NCBI GenBank assembly: GCA_035513175.1
Contig: DATKCN010000095.1
Span: forward strand, 1-15,018
Reading direction: 5' to 3'
DNA from: DATKCN01 sp035513175
GTDB lineage: Bacteria; Chloroflexota; Chloroflexia; Thermomicrobiales; CFX8
Length of the DNA stretch: 15,018 nt
Shown: positions 6,882-13,135 of the stretch, in pieces
Layout: every line of letters starts with the position of its first letter
Numbering within the stretch: position 1 is the first letter of the stretch
Program-made: the position numbers and the translations under genes
Notes under the pieces: model-generated
What the model saw: the letters and a program-made list of their open reading frames with translations, nothing else
Databases searched by the model: none
What the model was told of the DNA's origin: nothing

Positions 6882-7238
6882 ATGGCGTGGACACGACGCA
6901 CGGTAGGCACGACGCACGGGTATACCGTCGAAGAGGTGGCGCGCTTTCTGCACTACGACAGCGAGGCGGTGCGCTACTGGTTGCGCACCGGCCACCTGGT
7001 TGGGCAGATCGACTCACGGACGGGCGACTGGAGCGTCACGGCAATGGAGCTGGTGAGCTTCCTGCGACAGTCCGTGGAGCCGATGCCGGTCGGATCGGCC
7101 CAGCAGTCGCGGCACTCTCCACCATGGACAGGCGCATCACCGGCGGCGACGCGCGCCGCCGTCCCGGCCCCCGCGTCCAGCCCTCCAGCGGTCGACGGCG
7201 ACCGGGAGCTGGCGCACGCCGGACGGACGGCGACGTAA
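6882..7238 (+). CDS. Small HTH (MerR/excisionase-type) DNA-binding protein
   Basis: A 118-aa protein. Residues 13-63 (GYTVEEVARFLHYDSEAVRYW, ...GDWSVTAMELVSFLR) fit the winged helix-turn-helix of the excisionase/HTH_17 and MerR class. The 'EEVARFL...AVRYWLRTGHL' pattern is the classic recognition unit. The remainder (64-118) is rich in Pro, Ala and Ser, lacks predicted structure and has no effector-binding domain. The ATG at 6882 is preceded by GGGAG (6871-6875). No integrase or other mobile gene is near, so a local repressor is more likely than a true excisionase. Its probable operator is the palindrome at 6842-6855. The tail could be poorly conserved. Confidence 0.75.
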   Translation: MAWTRRTVGTTHGYTVEEVARFLHYDSEAVRYWLRTGHLVGQIDSRTGDWSVTAMELVSFLRQSVEPMPVGSAQQSRHSPPWTGASPAATRAAVPAPASSPPAVDGDRELAHAGRTAT

Positions 7239-7292
7239 CCGCGCGCGGAACCCTCCCCGCGTACGTATGCAAAAACCTGTACCGTTGACTCG

Positions 7293-7321
7293 TTGACGAA
7301 CTAGAACATCCGTGCTATTCT
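7293..7321 (+). promoter_or_regulatory. Sigma-70-type promoter with no protein gene behind it
   Basis: TTGACG (7293-7298; five of six -35 bases), a 17-base spacer and TATTCT (7316-7321) with an extended -10 TGC. A second TTGACT lies at 7285-7290. It shares GTGCTATTCT with the HTH-gene promoter. Transcription would run into a 330-bp gene-free stretch and then antisense to the DinB gene. Confidence 0.55.
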
Positions 7322-7325
7322 GAGG

Positions 7326-7519
7326 GTGTCGTCGAACGAGGCGACGCTCCGGTCGGGAAAGGGAAAGGACCCGCTTGCGCGAGTCCCCCGCCAGTCGATC
7401 TCCGGCAAGATCGGCTCGGTTTGGCCGTCAACGCCAGGCTCCCAGGACCGGAACCAGCGCCGTCTCTGCCGTCGATCCCTCGCTTCCCCGGCCGTCCCGC
7501 CCCCCCCGCGGGACGGCCG
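7326..7519 (+). ncRNA. Candidate structured small RNA
   Basis: Starting about where the 7293-7321 promoter would initiate, successive local stems can be drawn by hand. GUGUCGUC/GGCGACGC (7326-7333/7340-7347) forms 8 bp with two G-U pairs and a GAACGA loop. GGAC.CGC/GCG.GUCC lies in 7367-7386. AGUCGAUCU/AGAUCGGCU (7393-7401/7408-7416) forms 9 bp with one G-U and a CCGGCA loop. A 12-bp GC hairpin closes the unit at 7489-7519. I recognise no known RNA family: RNase P, tmRNA and SRP signature words are absent. The only long reading frame (GTG at 7326) runs antisense through two real genes. Purely an inference from promoter plus structure. Confidence 0.35.
7489..7519. terminator. Strong 12-bp GC hairpin
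   Basis: CGGCCGTCCCGC (7489-7500), a loop of seven C, then GCGGGACGGCCG (7508-7519): twelve perfect pairs. No T-run follows on +. On the minus strand it lies 139 bases beyond the DinB stop. It could end the candidate small RNA on + or stop read-through from the DinB operon. Confidence 0.5.
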
Positions 7520-7540
7520 AATCCCCCTCTCCCCTCTTCT

Positions 7541-7583
7541 GAGGCGGGCCGCGCACCCTGCAAGAGCGCGCGGCCCCCGCCTC
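7541..7583. terminator. Second GC hairpin, downstream of the DinB operon
   Basis: GAGGCGGGCCGCGC (7541-7554) pairs with GCGCGGCCCCCGCCTC (7568-7583), 14 pairs with a 2-base bulge and a 13-base loop. It lies 75 bases past the minus-strand DinB stop at 7658. Both strands would form it, so a bidirectional terminator is plausible, though T-runs are missing. Confidence 0.5.
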
Positions 7584-7657
7584 TCCCCCAGCGGCCGGGA
7601 CCGCCCCATCCCCATCCCGCTGATGGAGATTGCCCTCCCGACGGCGTCAGCGTGCTG

Positions 7658-8098
7658 TCAGGCCAGCGCGTTAAGCTGGCCGAGATGCTCCGCGTCGTGG
7701 TCTATGGCGCCTTCGACGACGTCGGCGATGCTCATCTCACCGCGCGTTTCGTGGATGCCGGACTTGTCCCAGTCGCGCAGCGAGAGACCCATCAGCAGCG
7801 ACACCGTCTCGCCGCGCAGGCTGTTGAACTCCTCGATGTTGTTCTCGACGCTGCTGCCCATCAGGCGCTCCTGCATGGCGGCGATCTCGCCTCCGGGCGG
7901 CTTCAGCACCGGGTCTGGCGAGTGCATGATGGCGTTCAGGCGGTCGAACCACAGCTTCTCGGCGGCGGCCATGTGGGCCATGACCTGCGCCGCGCTCCAT
8001 TCCCCCGCGGGGGGATCCCCGGCGGCGTCGGCGGCGGCGCGCAGCTTCATCGGCGCTTGCGCCAGCAGGTCCAGCAGCTCCCGATACGATTCCAGCAC
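7658..8098 (-). CDS. DinB-family protein
   Basis: About 146 aa, matching the four-helix DinB/YfiT-like metal-binding fold. The three metal-ligand histidines are visible: VMAHMAAAEKLW (His 47 counted from the upstream ATG) and HDAEHLGQL (His 139 and 143). Known members act as thiol transferases or have unknown roles; some are damage-inducible. The start is chosen as GTG at 8098, because GGGGAGG (8109-8103 on this strand) lies 4 bases before it. The ATG at 8113, which would add MRGGS, has no ribosome site and would put this GGGGAGG inside the coding region. The gap to the upstream VOC gene's stop is 33 bases (18 with the ATG), so the two are probably one operon. Confidence 0.82.
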   Translation of the reverse strand: MLESYRELLDLLAQAPMKLRAAADAAGDPPAGEWSAAQVMAHMAAAEKLWFDRLNAIMHSPDPVLKPPGGEIAAMQERLMGSSVENNIEEFNSLRGETVSLLMGLSLRDWDKSGIHETRGEMSIADVVEGAIDHDAEHLGQLNALA

Positions 8099-8131
8099 AG
8101 AGCCTCCCCGCATTACGGTTGACGCGATCGG

Positions 8132-8989
8132 TCAGGACCCGGCTACGAGCTGCCAGGACATGCCGAAGGGATCGACGAAACGGAACGCGTGCGAGCTGTC
8201 TTCCTGCAGTGTGTACGACGAGAAGAGGACGCGGCCGCGCAGCGCGTTGAGGGTGTCCAGCGGCACGGAGACGCTGACATAGGCGACGCGTTGCTCGTGC
8301 ATCACCGCGCCCCCGCCGACGTCGATCAGCACGACGGCGATGGAGCCGTTCTCCAGCCGCACGATCTCGGGCTTGACGCCGGTGGCATAGCTGGCCCGCC
8401 AGTCGAACGAGGCGTCGAGGTGCTGCCAGCGATCGATATCGCGATAAGCGCGGTAGATGATGCTCATGCCAAAGAAGTCGCAGTAGAACTCCTCGGCCCG
8501 GCGCATGTCGCGCACCCGGATGGCGACGTGATCGACCGAGCCGAGATCGACTCGGGTTTCGGCAGGGAGAACAGCCGTGCCGGTCGCCGACCGGCCGCCA
8601 AATGGGACATCTGCCACGCGCGCTCCGCCTTCCATCAGGGCCTGATCCACGTAGTGTATGCGGGGAACGGTGTTTTCGAACCAGTACTGGTCGCCCTGGA
8701 TCATGCGCCGCAGGGTCCGCGCGTCGTGTTCGGGCATATGGATGCGCTGACCCTTGAAGGCGTGCAGGTAGACGTCGCGGTTGATGTCGCGTTCGGCAAG
8801 CCAGGCATACAGGGCGTCGATGACGTCGAGGGAGTGGGCCGCGACGGTCAGCTCGGCGCGGGCTTCGTCGGGGTTGGCGGCGCGGGGGTGACGATCGATC
8901 AGCACCTGCGCGTCCCGCACGCTGTCGATGACCGCTTTGGCGTCGGGGTGCGTCGCGTCGGGAAGATCCAGGACAAAGCGATACGCCAT
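8132..8989 (-). CDS. VOC-family protein with an unrecognised N-terminal domain
   Basis: 285 aa in two parts. The C-terminal half is a vicinal oxygen chelate domain: SVDHVAIRVRDMRRAEEFYCDFFGM (metal-ligand candidate His 154) and the closing HAFRFVDPFGMSWQL (267-281). The usual fourth-strand Glu ligand is Gln 280 here, so metal binding may be altered or absent. Residues 1-115 (MAYRFVLDLPDATHPDAK..., INRDVYLHAFKGQRIHM) are not a VOC repeat and I do not recognise them. Members include glyoxalase I, extradiol dioxygenases and antibiotic-resistance proteins; no substrate can be assigned. The start at 8989 has GAGAGG (8998-8993) only 3 bases before it. An extended -10 box and heptad tract 3 lie upstream. 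Confidence 0.82.
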   Translation of the reverse strand: MAYRFVLDLPDATHPDAKAVIDSVRDAQVLIDRHPRAANPDEARAELTVAAHSLDVIDALYAWLAERDINRDVYLHAFKGQRIHMPEHDARTLRRMIQGDQYWFENTVPRIHYVDQALMEGGARVADVPFGGRSATGTAVLPAETRVDLGSVDHVAIRVRDMRRAEEFYCDFFGMSIIYRAYRDIDRWQHLDASFDWRASYATGVKPEIVRLENGSIAVVLIDVGGGAVMHEQRVAYVSVSVPLDTLNALRGRVLFSSYTLQEDSSHAFRFVDPFGMSWQLVAGS

Positions 8990-9044
8990 GAACCTCTCAG
9001 CCTTCAGCTACCAGCGGACAGCCGACCGCGCCGGACACGGCAGC

Positions 9045-9053
9045 ATTGTAGCA
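9045..9053 (-). promoter_or_regulatory. Extended -10 promoter of the VOC/DinB operon
   Basis: On the minus strand TGCTACAAT is an extended -10 box (TACAAT at 9050-9045, five of six). It starts 7 bases after the last ACCCGCT unit of heptad tract 3, which then occupies the -35 region; no consensus -35 box exists. Transcription would start near 9038 with a leader of about 50 bases. Confidence 0.55.
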
Positions 9054-9057
9054 GGCG

Positions 9058-9085
9058 AGCGGGTAGCGGGTAGCGGATAGCGGAT
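9058..9085 (+). repeat. Heptad repeat tract 3 (AGCGGGT on +)
   Basis: Four perfect contiguous heptamers: AGCGGGT, AGCGGGT, AGCGGAT, AGCGGAT, followed by a TAGGGGCGA word. On the minus strand it reads ATCCGCT/ACCCGCT, upstream of the VOC/DinB operon. Together with tract 4 (9142-9162, opposite orientation) it makes an inverted pair in the VOC-lipoprotein gap. Confidence 0.9.
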
Positions 9086-9141
9086 AGGGGCGAGGTCGCT
9101 AGGGCGGAGCGGACGAGTCCGGATTGCGCGCCCCAACTCCT

Positions 9142-9162
9142 ACCCGCTAACCGCTACCCGCT
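9142..9162 (-). repeat. Heptad repeat tract 4 (ACCCGCT on +), after the lipoprotein stop
   Basis: Three perfect heptamers on +: ACCCGCT, AACCGCT, ACCCGCT. On the lipoprotein's own strand this is AGCGGGT, lying 2 bases beyond its TAG stop (9167-9165). The placement mirrors tract 2 after ridA. No -10 box follows it on +. Confidence 0.85.
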
Positions 9163-9164
9163 CG

Positions 9165-10328
9165 CTATGGGGCCGGCACGACGATGACACCGGCGGTGGT
9201 GGTGACGTAGAGGTCGGCGCCGTCGAGGGCAAACTGAATGTCGATCACGCTGGCGTTGAAGTTGACCTGCGTGTAGCGCACCCAGGTGACGCCGTCGTCC
9301 TGCGAGACGTACAGTCCGTGCGGGGCGCCGGCATAGATGCGGTGGAGGTTGCCGGGCTGGATGCGGACGACCTGGATGCCGTATTCCTCCCCCTCGCCGC
9401 CGCGCGGCGGTCGCACCGGCGCGGGGGTGGGCGGGGTCGTCACCTGCTCCAGGCCGATGCGGCTGCTGGCCCAGGTCACGCCGGCGTCGTCCGACAGGTA
9501 GACGGCGTCGACCGCGCCGACGACGATGCGGTCTCCCTGCGTGTCGAGCGTGGCCTGGCCGGGAATCTCCAGCAGCGGCTCGCCGACGACCGGCTGGTCG
9601 GGATCGGTCACGTTGATCGCGCGCAGCTGGCTGACGCCGGCGCTCGACACGCCGATGACGTAGAGCCGCTCGCCGGTGGCCGCCAGCGCGACCACGTCAT
9701 GCCCGGCGAACGGCCGGAGACGTTCCCACTTCACCCCGCGGCTGCTGGAGATGGCCAGACCGCAATCGCTGCCATAGACGACGCCCGGCAGGCTGCCGTC
9801 GAACGCCAGCGGACGGATGTTAACCCCCTGGTACAGCACGCGCCAGCGCCGGCCGGCATCCTCGCTGAGGTCGAACGGGATCGGCTCGCCGGAACCCTCC
9901 CCGTCACAGGGGGGATGATCGCCGCGCAGGATGCGGTCGGGTTCGCTGGGATCGAGCAGCAGCCACCGTCCGTCATTGCCCGCGCCGGTGGGTTCCCAGT
10001 GGCCACGCTCGTAGTGATAGAGGGCGGTGTCCGTCAGGGCGTAGAGGGCGCCGTGTGACGGGTCCGGGATGAGCACGGCGCGCACCAGCTCGCCGTCGAT
10101 GCGCAACATGTCGCCGGACGGGGTATGGGTGATGGTGGGACTGCCGCTGGCGACCGGGCGGGTGGCGGCCGGGTCATCGTCGAGCGCGCCGCAGCCAGCG
10201 ACCACAACCAGCAGCGCGGCGCCCAGCGCGACGGCGCGCACCGGCCGTGCGCGGGATGCAGCAGCGTCGCGGCGCGCGCTTCTCGAGCGCGGGCGCTCTG
10301 ACAGCCTGCTGATGGCCCTGAACCACAT
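9165..10328 (-). CDS. Predicted lipoprotein with Asp-box (BNR/sortilin-like) repeats
   Basis: 387 aa. A basic N-region is followed by ALGAALLVVVAGC, a signal peptide with a VAGC lipobox (lipidated Cys 46), so it is probably anchored on the outer face of the cytoplasmic membrane. The mature part carries four S-x-D-x-G-x-x-W Asp-box motifs at about 155-162 (SEDAGRRW), 194-201 (SSSRGVKW, degenerate), 279-286 (SDDAGVTW) and 342-349 (SQDDGVTW), as in beta-propellers of the sialidase/sortilin/Ycf48 type. A propeller scaffold with a binding role is likely; no catalytic set is evident. The ATG at 10328 has GAAGG (10341-10337) 8 bases before it. An in-frame GTG at 10334 and a downstream GTG giving MRAVALG are less supported. 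Confidence 0.8.
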   Translation of the reverse strand: MWFRAISRLSERPRSRSARRDAAASRARPVRAVALGAALLVVVAGCGALDDDPAATRPVASGSPTITHTPSGDMLRIDGELVRAVLIPDPSHGALYALTDTALYHYERGHWEPTGAGNDGRWLLLDPSEPDRILRGDHPPCDGEGSGEPIPFDLSEDAGRRWRVLYQGVNIRPLAFDGSLPGVVYGSDCGLAISSSRGVKWERLRPFAGHDVVALAATGERLYVIGVSSAGVSQLRAINVTDPDQPVVGEPLLEIPGQATLDTQGDRIVVGAVDAVYLSDDAGVTWASSRIGLEQVTTPPTPAPVRPPRGGEGEEYGIQVVRIQPGNLHRIYAGAPHGLYVSQDDGVTWVRYTQVNFNASVIDIQFALDGADLYVTTTAGVIVVPAP

Positions 10329-10366
10329 CGACACGACCTTCGTACCCCGCGTGTGCTGATGGCTGC

Positions 10367-10372
10367 ATCATA
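10367..10372 (-). promoter_or_regulatory. -10 box of the lipoprotein gene
   Basis: On the minus strand TATGAT (five of six) follows the last ACCCGCT unit of heptad tract 5 by 8 bases. The predicted transcription start is near 10360 and the leader to the ATG at 10328 is about 30 bases. A consensus -35 box is absent; the heptads lie there. Confidence 0.55.
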
Positions 10373-10380
10373 CGACGGAT

Positions 10381-10436
10381 AGCGGGTAGCGGGTAGCGGA
10401 TACCGGGTAGCGGTGAGCGGTGGGCGGTGAGCAGTA
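10381..10436 (+). repeat. Heptad repeat tract 5 (AGCGGGT on +), eight units
   Basis: The longest tract: AGCGGGT, AGCGGGT, AGCGGAT, ACCGGGT, AGCGGTG, AGCGGTG, GGCGGTG, AGCAGTA. All eight are in perfect register, with a degenerate unit (GACGGAT, 10374-10380) before them. Units drift from AGCGGGT near the lipoprotein promoter to AGCGGTG further away. Tract 6 opposes it across 53 bases. Confidence 0.92.
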
Positions 10437-10489
10437 AAGGAGAACCGCGGGCGACGGGGCGACCCGTTGCCTCACGACAACTAACCCCT

Positions 10490-10517
10490 CTCCGCTCACC
10501 GCTACCCGCTACCCGCT
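10490..10517 (-). repeat. Heptad repeat tract 6 (ACCCGCT on +), upstream of the peptidase
   Basis: Four perfect heptamers on +: CTCCGCT, CACCGCT, ACCCGCT, ACCCGCT. The stretch 10485-10510 is identical to 35-60 near ridA, and 10466-10510 aligns ungapped to 16-60, including a GTTG...CAAC stem. It ends 8 bases before the peptidase -10 box. Confidence 0.92.
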
Positions 10518-10525
10518 CGATACGG

Positions 10526-10531
10526 TACGAT
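10526..10531 (+). promoter_or_regulatory. -10 box of the metallopeptidase gene
   Basis: TACGAT (four of six) starts 8 bases after the last ACCCGCT of tract 6, the same spacing as the lipoprotein promoter. Expected start near 10538. TACGGT at 10521-10526 overlaps as an alternative. No consensus -35 box. Confidence 0.45.
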
Positions 10532-10552
10532 CCAGCCAGGCAACAGGCGGGC

Positions 10553-13051
10553 ATGCGCACCACATCTGAAGGGCTGGCCGTGCGAACACCCGAGGAGCAT
10601 TTCGGCTTCCGGATGGGGGCCGACCGCAAGCTCGCGCGCTGGGGAGCGATGCTGGAGTATTTCCAGGAGATCGCCGGGGCCAGCAATCGCGTCGGCTACG
10701 AGCAGCTTGGCGTCGCCACCGAGGGCCAGCCATTCGTGATGCTGACGATCACCTCCCCGGAGAACCAGCGCCAGCTCGACCGCTACCGGGAGATTCAGGC
10801 GCGGCTGGCCGATCCGCGGGGGCTCGGCGAGCAGGAGGCGGAGGAGCTGGCCGCCGAGGGCCGCTGCGTGATGCTGGTGACCTGCTCGATCCACGCCACC
10901 GAGGTCGGCGCGACGCAGATGACGCCGGAGCTGGTCCACGAGCTGGCGACGCGCGATGACCCCGAGGTTGAGCGCATGCTGCGCGAGGTCATCCTGCTGC
11001 TCGTGCCGACGCTCAACCCGGACGGCATGGAGCTGGTGAACGACTGGCACGAGCAGACGCTGGACACGCCCCACGAGGGCACGCCGCCGCCCACCCTGTA
11101 CCACACGTACACCGGGCACGATAACAACCGCGACTGGTTCATGTTCACCCAGGTCGAGACGCGGCTGACGGTGGAGAAGATCCACAACGTCTGGCATCCG
11201 CAGATCGTGTTCGACCTGCACCAGATGATGCCGGACGGCGCCCGCTACGTGCTGCCGCCGTTCATCGATCCGTACGACCCCAACGTCGACCCGATCCTGC
11301 AACAGGAGGTGGCGCTGCTGGGGCAGGCGATAGCGACCGATCTCACCGCGGCCGGGAAGGCGGGCGTCGCGACCAACATCATCTTCGACGCCTACTCGCC
11401 GTCGCGGGCCTACCAGCACTACCACGCCGGGGTGCGCATTCTCTCCGAGGCGGCCAGCGTGCGCATCGCGACGCCGGTGACGATCGACGCGGAGCAGTTC
11501 CGCGAGGCGCGCGGCTTCGACCCGCGGACGGCGTCGTGGAATCATCCGCTGCCATGGAGCGGCGGAACGTGGCGGCTGCGCGACATCGTGGACTACAACC
11601 GCATCGCGACGCTGGCGGCGCTCAACCATGCGGCAGCCTACCGAGATCGCTGGGTGCGCAACTTTCACCGCGTGTCGCGGCACGCCGTGGAGACGACGAC
11701 GCCGTTCGCCTACATCATCCCGGCCGGGCAGCCCGACGCGGTGACGACCGCCGAAATGCTGGAGGTGCTGCAAACGGGCGGGGTCGAGGCGCTCGAGGCC
11801 AGCGAGCCATTCGTGGCGGACGGGGTGGAGTTCCCGGCCGGCTCGCACGTGGTGAAGGTGGCGCAGCCGTATGGCCGCTTCGCCAAGACGCTGCTGGAGG
11901 ACCAGCACTACCCCGACCTGCGGCTGTATCCCGGCGGACCGCCGAAGCCGCCCTACGACATTACGGCGCACTCTCTTCCGCTACAGATGGGAGTGGAGGC
12001 GGTCGAGATCTCGGCCCCGTTCGAGGCGCCGCTACGGCTGGCGGAGCGCGCAGCGCCGCCGTCGGGTTGCGTGCGCGGCCACGGCGAGCTGTTCGTGTTC
12101 GACCCACGGGTGAACGCGTCGGCGCGGGCGGTGAACCTGCTGCTGGCGCAGGGGGCGAGGGTTGCGCGGCTGGCGGCGCCGGGCAGCGGGCCGCTCGAGC
12201 GGGGCGCGTTTCTGGTCGAGGGCATCAACCGGGAGACGGTCGAGCGGGTGGCGCGGGCCACGCACACGCGGCCGGAGGCGATCGGCAGCGGGGTCGCGCG
12301 GGGCCGGAGGCTGGCGATGCGGGCGCCGCGCGTCGGACTGTACCGCTCGTGGAAGCCGAATGGGATCGACGAGGGCTGGACGCGTTTCATCTTCGAGCGT
12401 TACGACTTCGCCTTCGAGACGCTACGCAACCGGGACATCCGCCAGGGACGGCTGAACGAGCGCGTCGACGTCATCGTCCTGCCGCAACAGCCGGCGCGCG
12501 ACATCCTGGAGGGCAACTCGCCGCACGAGTACCCGGCCGACTACAGCGGCGGCCTCGGCGACCTGGGCGTGCAGCAGCTACGGCGTTTCGTTGAGGCGGG
12601 CGGGACGCTGATCACGCTTGACTCCGCCTGCGATCTGGCGATCCGGCAGCTCTACCTGCCGGTGACGAACGCGCTGGATGGGATGCGCAGCGACACGTTC
12701 TACAATCCCGGCTCACTGTTGCGGCTGCTGCTCGATCCGGCGCACCCGATCGCCTGGGGCTACGAGCGGGAGGCGGCGGCGCTGTTCGTGAACTCACCGG
12801 CCTTCGACGTGGCCACGAACGGACGCGAGGGCGCCAGAGTTGTCGGCCGCTACCCGCTGTCGAACCAGCTACTCTCCGGCTGGATGCTGGGCGCGGAGCA
12901 CATTCGCGGCAAGGCGGCGCTGGTGGAGGCGCCGGTGGGAGCGGGACGGGTCGTGCTGTTCGGCTTCCGGCCGCAGTTCCGGGCGCAGGCGCGAGGCACG
13001 TACCGGCTGCTGTTCAACGCGCTGTATATGGCGACGATGGATGGGCGCTAG
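10553..13051 (+). CDS. M14-family zinc metallocarboxypeptidase-like protein
   Basis: 832 aa from the ATG at 10553. The zinc site is visible: HATE (His 114, Glu 117) and a third ligand in FDLHQM (His 223). Other M14 marks are NPDG (155-158), HDNNRDW (189-195, substrate-binding Arg 193) and ILSEAAS, whose Glu 299 fits the catalytic glutamate. The C-terminal third (HEYPADYSGGLGDLG, RRFVEAGGTLITLDSAC, ...GAGRVVLFGFRPQFRAQ) resembles a class I glutamine-amidotransferase-like fold seen in large M14 proteins. No signal peptide is visible, so it is probably cytosolic. The reading frame stays open upstream to 10427, but that part is translated heptad repeat. A GTG at 10580 with GAAGGG (10568-10573) is a good alternative start. 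Substrate unknown. Confidence 0.9.
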   Translation: MRTTSEGLAVRTPEEHFGFRMGADRKLARWGAMLEYFQEIAGASNRVGYEQLGVATEGQPFVMLTITSPENQRQLDRYREIQARLADPRGLGEQEAEELAAEGRCVMLVTCSIHATEVGATQMTPELVHELATRDDPEVERMLREVILLLVPTLNPDGMELVNDWHEQTLDTPHEGTPPPTLYHTYTGHDNNRDWFMFTQVETRLTVEKIHNVWHPQIVFDLHQMMPDGARYVLPPFIDPYDPNVDPILQQEVALLGQAIATDLTAAGKAGVATNIIFDAYSPSRAYQHYHAGVRILSEAASVRIATPVTIDAEQFREARGFDPRTASWNHPLPWSGGTWRLRDIVDYNRIATLAALNHAAAYRDRWVRNFHRVSRHAVETTTPFAYIIPAGQPDAVTTAEMLEVLQTGGVEALEASEPFVADGVEFPAGSHVVKVAQPYGRFAKTLLEDQHYPDLRLYPGGPPKPPYDITAHSLPLQMGVEAVEISAPFEAPLRLAERAAPPSGCVRGHGELFVFDPRVNASARAVNLLLAQGARVARLAAPGSGPLERGAFLVEGINRETVERVARATHTRPEAIGSGVARGRRLAMRAPRVGLYRSWKPNGIDEGWTRFIFERYDFAFETLRNRDIRQGRLNERVDVIVLPQQPARDILEGNSPHEYPADYSGGLGDLGVQQLRRFVEAGGTLITLDSACDLAIRQLYLPVTNALDGMRSDTFYNPGSLLRLLLDPAHPIAWGYEREAAALFVNSPAFDVATNGREGARVVGRYPLSNQLLSGWMLGAEHIRGKAALVEAPVGAGRVVLFGFRPQFRAQARGTYRLLFNALYMATMDGR

Positions 13052-13115
13052 GCGAGGCTAAATCCCGATCGCGCTCGCCGCAGTGCTGCCGATCGTGCGT
13101 TGTCGGCCTCTGACA

Positions 13116-13135
13116 GGGCGCATTGCCATGCGCCC
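13116..13135. terminator. 8-bp hairpin between convergent genes
   Basis: GGGCGCAT (13116-13123), loop TGCC, ATGCGCCC (13128-13135): eight perfect pairs. It sits directly beyond the minus-strand stop codon (TAG, 13138-13136), 65 bases past the peptidase stop, so it can serve both convergent transcripts. The minus strand reads GCGTAGGGG into the stem, a word shared with the hairpin at 3357-3386. It may be a repeated palindromic element rather than a simple terminator. A weaker GGCGAG/CTCGCC dyad (13051-13056/13074-13079) lies nearer the peptidase end. Confidence 0.5.

Noticed and set aside
6882..7238. Excisionase of a mobile element
   Set aside because: Only the HTH fold suggests it. No integrase, attachment repeat or phage gene is nearby.
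7326..8282. 318-aa plus-strand frame starting GTG near the orphan promoter
   Set aside because: It runs antisense through the DinB gene into the VOC gene, is Ser/Arg/Pro-rich, has no motif and no ribosome site. The promoter is better explained by an RNA.
8189..9073. 294-aa plus-strand frame opposite the VOC gene
   Set aside because: Asp/Val/Gly-rich shadow typical of an antisense GC-rich frame; the minus strand has the VOC motifs.
10381..10517. CRISPR array
   Set aside because: Units are 7 bases with no unique spacers, and no cas gene is present.
10427..10552. Upstream extension of the peptidase reading frame
   Set aside because: The extra 42 residues are translated repeat DNA, do not match the family and lie upstream of the likely -10 box.
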